A stretch of 27,960 bases of DNA, from the NCBI GenBank assembly GCA_002422345.1, contig DIUL01000013.1, forward strand, positions 1 through 27,960, given 5' to 3'. Position 1 is the stretch's first letter; each line of letters starts with the position of its first letter. The notes beneath the pieces were generated by a model that was not told the DNA's origin, made no database searches, and saw only the letters and a list, made by a program, of their open reading frames with translations. The position numbers and the translations under genes were made by a program. The DNA comes from Acetobacteraceae bacterium UBA6159. GTDB taxonomy: Bacteria > Pseudomonadota > Alphaproteobacteria > Acetobacterales > Acetobacteraceae. Positions 23,089-27,960 of this stretch are shown here, piece by piece.

Positions 23089-23526
23089 TCCGTGCGTGGC
23101 TGCGCCAGCGTGCTTGCCCCAGTGTGGCCGCTTGTGTGGCCGCTGGGGTGGCCGGTGTTTCCACCGGTCCACCGAATGTGATCGACAAAACCGCACATAA
23201 TCCGACACCCGGCCCGCCGCGACCTGCTCTACAAGACGGGTCATGCATGAAATTTCGCAAAAAATCCTGACCGCCCGATTGTGGTGCTGGCCCGCGGGTG
23301 CGGCCCCGGCAACCTGTCGCCGAGCGTCCGATCGGCGGGGCGGGCGGTCCTTGCCCCGCGTCAGCCCTCCCGAGGCGCCTTCCGATCCGAGCGCGCCATT
23401 CCCCAAAGCCCGGCACGGTCGCCGCAAATGCGGGTCTTCCCCCTTTCCCTGGGGCGGGAGCCGGCTGGCTGTCGTGTCGTCTTCAAACTGATCTGATAGT
23501 ACAATCTGAAAGGAAGAAGCTTCGAA
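23089..23526. other. 438-base intergenic region between the response regulator and the first chemoreceptor
   Basis: No gene was recognised. Near its start a GTGGCCG unit occurs three times (23123-23157). A hairpin (GTGGCCGGTG at 23148-23157 with CACCGGTCCAC at 23162-23172, one bulge) may end the regulator transcript, though no T-run follows. The last 40 bases are less GC-rich and include TACAAT about 25 bases before the next start codon, a possible -10 without a good -35, then AAGGAAG as ribosome-binding site. Short open frames in the middle have no credible start signals. Confidence 0.4.
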
Positions 23527-25548
23527 ATGTCGCTCATTACGACGATCTCGAACCTACGGGTTCGAACCAAGATGCTCGCGGGATTTGGCTGCGTCCTGAC
23601 CATCCTGGCGGGTGTCGGCGCCGCCAGCGTGATCTCGCTGGAGCGTATCGCCGCCGCGGACGAACTCATCAACCATTATACCGAAGCGCTCAACCTTGCC
23701 GATGACATCGACATCAACATGGGCGAGGCTCGGCTCGCCGTACGGGAGTTCATGCAGACCCGAAACGAAGCGCGGGTGAAGGCCGCCCAGGACTCGTTCG
23801 CGGTCATCAGGACGAAGATCGACGGGCTGTCGGCCAGCCAGGTGCTCAAGGATCGTCAGAACGTGATCCGGGATATCTCGGGCGCGGTCGACATCTACGA
23901 AAAGGGCCTCGGCCAATACGTCACGACAATCCAGCGCTTCTGGGGCGCGGACCAGGACGCGCTGGACGCCGCCGGCCGCAAGCTCCGCGCCGGCGTGGAT
24001 GAGTTCATCGTGACCGCGACACGGACAGGTGAGACCAGCGCCCAGTTGCTTGGGTTCTCGGCGCTGGAAAGCGTGATGCAGCTTCGCGTCGATGTCATCA
24101 ACGCCGTCTTCCGGCCGACCCCCGCTTTCGCCAGCACCGTGGAGAGCAGTGTCGGGGAAGTCACGAAGGCGCTGAAGGCCATCGAGCCGCATGCCCGGAA
24201 CCCGGAACTGCGCGCGCAACTGGCCGGCGCGAACGCAACGGTCGGGCAGTACGTCGACGCCTACCGCAGGATGGTCACCGTGATGGCGGAACTTGACGCC
24301 ATTCTGGCCAAGGAAATGGTGACCCAGGGCCAGCGCGTCGACAAGCTGGTGGCCGGCCTGCAGGCTGCGTCCCACACCGCTCAGGAGGAGGCATCCAAGG
24401 GGATCGACCGGGCAATGGCGTTCGGCGAAACCCTGTCCATCAGTCTTGTCGGACTCGGCCTGGTGGTCGGCGGCAGCCTGGCCTGGCTGATCGGCAGTTC
24501 GATCGGCAACGCGATCGGCGGCATGACGCAGGCGATGCGCAAGCTGGCCGATGGCGACAGCTCGGTTGAGATCCCGAGCGTGGGCAAGACGGACGAAATC
24601 GGTCGGATGGCCGAGTCGGTGCAGGTCTTCAAGGACAACAAGATCACCGCCGACCGTCTGGCCGCCGAACGGGCGACCGAGCAGGAAGCGCGTGAACGCC
24701 GCAACGAACGGGTCAACGACCTGACCCACTCCTTTGAGTCCAAGGTCGGTGAACTGGTCAATATGGTCTCGACGGCGGCCGCCGAACTGCGCGCCACGGC
24801 CGAGTCCATGACCGGCACGGCGACCCAGACGACCGAACAGGCCACCACGGTTGCCGCGGCCGCCGAACAGGCCAGCGCCAACGTGCAGAACGTCGCAGGA
24901 TCGGCCGAGGAGCTTTCCAGCTCGATCGGCGAGATCTCCCGGCAGGTCACCCAGTCGGCCAAGATCGCCGGCCAGGCGGTGGACGACGCGAAGCGCACTG
25001 ACGCGGTGGTACGTGCGCTGGCCGATGGTGCCCAGAAGATCGGGGACGTGGTGAACCTGATCAGCGACATCGCCGGTCAGACCAACCTGCTGGCCCTGAA
25101 CGCGACGATCGAGGCTGCCCGGGCTGGCGAAGCCGGCCGTGGCTTCGCGGTGGTGGCGTCCGAGGTGAAGTCCCTGGCGACCCAGACCGCCAAGGCGACC
25201 GAGGACATCGCGCGCCAGATCGGCAACATCCAGGACGCCACGAAGGAAGCCGTCGGCTCGATCCAGGCGATCAGTGCCACGATCGGGGAGATCAACGAGA
25301 TCGCCGCCGCCATCGCGGCCGCGGTCGAGGAACAGGGCGCGGCCACGCAGGAGATCGCCCGCAGCGTTCAGCAGGCAGCGGCCGGCACGCAGCAGGTGAC
25401 CTCCAACATCAGCGGCGTCAGCCATGGCGCGACGATCACCGGTGCGGCGGCCTCTCAGGTACTTGGCGCGGCGGATGAACTGTCCCGCCAGGCCGAATCC
25501 CTGAATGGGGAGGTGCGGGACTTCATCACCGGCGTGAAGGCGGCCTGA
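23527..25548 (+). CDS. Methyl-accepting chemotaxis protein with long helical periplasmic sensor
   Basis: A 673-residue inner-membrane chemoreceptor. TM1 (about 13-35) and TM2 (about 305-327) enclose a periplasmic domain of about 270 residues. It is predicted helical and lengthy enough for a helical-bimodular or extended four-helix-bundle sensor. HAMP follows at about 331-385 (GGMTQAMRKLADGDSSVEIP ... DEIGRMAESVQVFKDN). The kinase-control tip is at about 516-550 (GQTNLLALNATIEAARAGEAGRGFAVVASEVK), flanked by methylation-type Ala/Glu/Gln heptads. No CheR-tethering pentapeptide is seen at the C-terminus, which ends FITGVKAA. The ligand is unknown. It has its own leader and is followed by paired hairpins. 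Confidence 0.92.
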   Translation: MSLITTISNLRVRTKMLAGFGCVLTILAGVGAASVISLERIAAADELINHYTEALNLADDIDINMGEARLAVREFMQTRNEARVKAAQDSFAVIRTKIDGLSASQVLKDRQNVIRDISGAVDIYEKGLGQYVTTIQRFWGADQDALDAAGRKLRAGVDEFIVTATRTGETSAQLLGFSALESVMQLRVDVINAVFRPTPAFASTVESSVGEVTKALKAIEPHARNPELRAQLAGANATVGQYVDAYRRMVTVMAELDAILAKEMVTQGQRVDKLVAGLQAASHTAQEEASKGIDRAMAFGETLSISLVGLGLVVGGSLAWLIGSSIGNAIGGMTQAMRKLADGDSSVEIPSVGKTDEIGRMAESVQVFKDNKITADRLAAERATEQEARERRNERVNDLTHSFESKVGELVNMVSTAAAELRATAESMTGTATQTTEQATTVAAAAEQASANVQNVAGSAEELSSSIGEISRQVTQSAKIAGQAVDDAKRTDAVVRALADGAQKIGDVVNLISDIAGQTNLLALNATIEAARAGEAGRGFAVVASEVKSLATQTAKATEDIARQIGNIQDATKEAVGSIQAISATIGEINEIAAAIAAAVEEQGAATQEIARSVQQAAAGTQQVTSNISGVSHGATITGAAASQVLGAADELSRQAESLNGEVRDFITGVKAA

Positions 25549-25562
25549 CCGCTGCTCGATGC

Positions 25563-25614
25563 CCGGGTGGCCGCCATGGCCACCCGGCACGGGGCCGCAA
25601 GGGATGCCGCGGCC
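25563..25614 (+). terminator. Tandem hairpins after the first chemoreceptor gene
   Basis: CCGGGTGGCC (25563-25572) pairs perfectly with GGCCACCCGG (25578-25587) around a 5-nt loop, 14 bases after the stop codon. A second smaller stem (GGCCGC 25593-25598 with GCGGCC 25609-25614) is followed by TTCT. Together they probably terminate the chemoreceptor transcript. Confidence 0.6.
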
Positions 25615-25889
25615 TTCTAGTACACAACGGCATTTGAGCGTCTGTTTCGTCGCCCACCGCCACGCGCCGGCGTTGTCGCATCGACCACATACGTTTGTAA
25701 TATATAGATATTATGGGAAAATCCTCTCGCACGACCACGCGCCCATAAGGTACGAAGCGAAATCTTACGGAGCGGCATGTGCGGTTGAATGACCCGCCAA
25801 GAGTACGACCATCCACCAATGTTGCCGGGAAATGAATCTGCGGTTGCATTCGTAACCGGTCCGTTTTTCCTCGGAGAGAGCCTAAACTG
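25615..25889 (+). other. AT-richer leader or promoter region of the second chemoreceptor
   Basis: No gene recognised. The segment at about 25690-25725 (TTTGTAATATATAGATATTATGGG) is the most AT-rich stretch in the window and probably contains the promoter of the second chemoreceptor. If so, the mRNA leader is about 160 bases long. I found no riboswitch consensus that I know. A GGAGAGAG ribosome-binding site lies at about 25874-25881. Confidence 0.4.
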
Positions 25890-27833
25890 ATGAAACGACT
25901 TCTCGACCGGCCGATCGCCACCCGTCTCGCGATCGCCTACGTGGTTTTCCTGCTTCCCATCGCTTTCCTGCTCTACACGGTCGTCTCCGACCGCGTGGCC
26001 CAGATCAACACCGCCCGTCTCGAATTGACCGGCAGCCGCGGCATAGCCCTGCTGGCGCGGGAACTGGAACAGACGGTCACCGCACAGCCCGGCGCCTCGA
26101 CCGACTGGCTGGGAGAGCGTCTGGCACGCATGGACCTGAGCGTGGACGGCGCCCTGCCGGCGACCGACGTGGCCACGACCATCCGTACCTTGAGCGCCCC
26201 GAACCTGAGCCGGGAAGACGCCGGCACCGAACTGCTGCGCCTGATTGGCCAGGTCGCCGATGCGTCCGGCCTGACGCTCGATACGGATCTGGATTCGTAC
26301 TACGTGATGGATGTCGCGACCGGCAAGCTCCCGGCGCTGCTGCATGAACTCGCGGGACTGACGCCTCTGGCGGGGCAAGGGCGTGAGGCCGGCTTCGTCA
26401 TCCGTGAGGCCCGCATAACGGCGCTGCTCGCCGCCACCCGGTCAGCCCTGGCGACGGCCATCAAGGCGAACGCCGACGGCGGCACGAAAGCGGCTGTTGG
26501 CGGTCCGGGGGCCGCGGCGGATGCGAGCGTCAAGGCGGCTCTGGACGTCCTGCGCACCGATACCGCGGCGCATGGCAACGTTGCGCTGAACGATCTGGCC
26601 CGGCTGCGTGTGGCGGCCAGCGCCGAACTGGATCGGCTGCTCCTCGCCCGGATCGGCCGCCTGCAGACCGCCCTGATGGTCAACCTCGTCGTGGCCGCGG
26701 CGCTGTTCGGCCTGGGCATCCTCTACCTGCTGACGGCGATCCAGCGTGGCACCGCCCGCCCGATCAGCCAGATGGCAACCGCGATGCAGCGTCTGGCCGA
26801 GGGCGACCTGTCGGTGGCGATCCCGGCTGAAGGCCGCAAGGACGAAGTCGGTCAGATGGCCTCCGCCATGGCCGTGTTCCGTGACAACGCGACCGAGGCT
26901 CGGCGTCTTCAGACCGAAGCCGTCGCCGAACAGCACGCGAAGGACCGGCGCCAGGCGGTGCTGGATCAGCACACGGCCGATTTCAGTGCGAAGGCGGCGA
27001 ACGCGGTCGAGGCGCTGGGCAACGCGGCGCGGGGCATGATGTCCCGGGCGGGCGAAGTCTCGGGCGCGGTCGCCCGCACGCGGGAACTGGCGACTCAAAC
27101 CGCCGATGGCGCGTCCGTTTCCACCCGTAACCTGAGCGCGGTGGCGGCGGCGTCGGAGGAAATGTCGGCCAGCATCGCCGAGATCGGGCAGCAGGTGTCG
27201 CGGGCCACGACCGTGGTGCGGCAAACCGTGGACCAGGCCTCGGCCACCGGGCGCAAGGTGGAGGAGCTGGCGGGGGCCGCCGATCGCGTCAGCCATGTCG
27301 TCCAGTTGATCAACGACATCGCGTCGCAGACCAACCTGCTGGCGCTGAATGCCACGATCGAGGCCGCGCGCGCCGGAGAGGCCGGCCGAGGTTTCGCCGT
27401 CGTCGCCGGAGAAGTGAAGGCCTTGGCGACCCAGACCGCGAAGGCGACCGAGGAGGTCGGAACGCAGATCGCCTCCATCCACGCCGCGACAGCCGAGGCG
27501 GTGGCGGCGGTGCGGGAAGTCGCGCTGTCGATCCAGCGGGTGGACGAGGTCGCAAGCGCCATCGCCGCGGCGGTGGAGGAACAGGCCGCCGTCACCCGGG
27601 ACATCGCCCTGAGCGTGCACACCACCACGACAGCAACCGAGCAGGTGACCCGGGCGATGCAGGATGTGTCGTCGGTCTCCTCCGACGCTGATGGCGTGTG
27701 CGCGGGCATGCGTGTCGAAGCGGACCAGGTCGGCCGGACCGCCGAGGTGCTGCACACCGAGGTCATGGCCTTTCTGTCCACCATGGCCGCGGACCAGAAC
27801 GCGGACACCGGATCAGGCCGCAAGGCCGCCTGA
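25890..27833 (+). CDS. Methyl-accepting chemotaxis protein with a DxDLDSYYVMD sensor
   Basis: A 647-residue transmembrane chemoreceptor. TM1 spans about 12-31, the periplasmic sensor about 32-262 and TM2 about 263-283. The sensor contains DTDLDSYYVMDVATGKLPALLHE (about 131-153), a motif I associate with a helical sensor shared by some chemoreceptors and histidine kinases. HAMP follows (RPISQMATAMQRLAEGDLSVAIP ... DEVGQMASAMAVFRDN, about 288-338). The signalling tip near 479-515 (SQTNLLALNATIEAARAGEAGRGFAVVAGEVK) is almost identical to that of the preceding receptor, so both should couple to the same CheA/CheW arrays. The sensors differ, which implies different ligands. The gene is closed by a hairpin terminator. 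Confidence 0.92.
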   Translation: MKRLLDRPIATRLAIAYVVFLLPIAFLLYTVVSDRVAQINTARLELTGSRGIALLARELEQTVTAQPGASTDWLGERLARMDLSVDGALPATDVATTIRTLSAPNLSREDAGTELLRLIGQVADASGLTLDTDLDSYYVMDVATGKLPALLHELAGLTPLAGQGREAGFVIREARITALLAATRSALATAIKANADGGTKAAVGGPGAAADASVKAALDVLRTDTAAHGNVALNDLARLRVAASAELDRLLLARIGRLQTALMVNLVVAAALFGLGILYLLTAIQRGTARPISQMATAMQRLAEGDLSVAIPAEGRKDEVGQMASAMAVFRDNATEARRLQTEAVAEQHAKDRRQAVLDQHTADFSAKAANAVEALGNAARGMMSRAGEVSGAVARTRELATQTADGASVSTRNLSAVAAASEEMSASIAEIGQQVSRATTVVRQTVDQASATGRKVEELAGAADRVSHVVQLINDIASQTNLLALNATIEAARAGEAGRGFAVVAGEVKALATQTAKATEEVGTQIASIHAATAEAVAAVREVALSIQRVDEVASAIAAAVEEQAAVTRDIALSVHTTTTATEQVTRAMQDVSSVSSDADGVCAGMRVEADQVGRTAEVLHTEVMAFLSTMAADQNADTGSGRKAA

Positions 27834-27862
27834 CCCGCCCAGGCGAAAAAACCGCCTGCCCG

Positions 27863-27909
27863 ATCGGCTCCGAGGTGCTGCCACCAGCGCCTCGGGGCCG
27901 ATTTGTTTG
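27863..27909 (+). terminator. Intrinsic terminator of the second chemoreceptor gene
   Basis: ATCGGCTCCGAGG (27863-27875) pairs with CCTCGGGGCCGAT (27890-27902) with one G-T style mismatch around a 14-nt loop. TTGTTTG follows, giving the most classical intrinsic terminator in the window, 30 bases after the stop. Confidence 0.75.
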
Positions 27910-27939
27910 TGGCGCCTGTGGTGAGTTGTCGACCCACAA

Positions 27940-27960
27940 CACTACTGTCCGGTTGACGGC
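27940..27960 (-). repeat. Right copy of the 21-bp terminal inverted repeat (probable IS end)
   Basis: The last 21 bases (starting CACTACTGTCCGG, ending TTGACGGC) are the exact reverse complement of bases 1-21. The bases next to the two copies differ, so the match stops sharply. This is expected if both ends run into copies of the same insertion element, or into its two inverted termini. Confidence 0.6.

Noticed and set aside
23243..23491. Short frame beginning MHEISQKILTAR in the gap before the first chemoreceptor
   Set aside because: No ribosome-binding site, Arg/Pro-rich composition and overlapping frames in other phases; no family recognised.
1..27960. Whole window as a composite transposon
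   Set aside because: The interior contains priA, kdsB, pheA, xerC and tal, core genes that are unlikely as mobile cargo, and no transposase is present inside.

Overview
The window reads as chromosomal DNA from a GC-rich alphaproteobacterium. The divergent arrangement of a membrane-anchored cytochrome c next to kdsB-pheA, together with the many orphan solute-binding proteins and large chemoreceptors, suggests Rhodospirillales, perhaps an Acetobacteraceae-like lineage. This placement is inferred from gene content and codon style, not from an rRNA. No rRNA, tRNA, CRISPR array, phage genes or transposase gene was found. Both ends carry the same 21-bp sequence in inverted orientation. At the left end a Bug/TctC-type binding-protein gene is cut exactly at that sequence, so the window is probably a stretch bounded by two copies of an insertion element lying just outside it.

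Layout. 1-2872: truncated Bug gene, a tiny ORF with an extreme Shine-Dalgarno followed by a hairpin, then tag (3-methyladenine DNA glycosylase) and an AbgB-like M20 amidohydrolase. 2879-7046: a secreted protein with three internal repeats, then kdsB-pheA (LPS Kdo activation and phenylalanine synthesis) divergent from cycM-hisN. 7137-9014: a YejA-like peptide-binding protein. 9108-13864: transaldolase, DUF484 and xerC on the minus strand, divergent from priA. The DUF484 gene carries a large palindromic repeat that is translated in frame. 13889-19541: accessory genes, comprising an orphan DUF433 antitoxin-like gene, an NTF2-like protein, a second family-5 binding protein, an MNT-HEPN toxin-antitoxin pair, a zinc alcohol dehydrogenase and an intact Bug protein.

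19713-27833 is a signal-transduction block. It holds a single-domain receiver divergent from a Cache-PAS histidine kinase, an OmpR-type response regulator and two large methyl-accepting chemotaxis proteins. The receiver and DNA-binding halves of the OmpR-type regulator lie in different frames. The required shift is -1 and falls exactly on the heptamer G GGA AAT, a textbook -1 slippery pattern. It could be a simple one-base deletion, a sequencing error or programmed frameshifting. I regard it as the most interesting observation here.

Housekeeping genes (priA, kdsB, pheA, xerC, tal) dominate the centre, which argues against the whole window being a mobile element.
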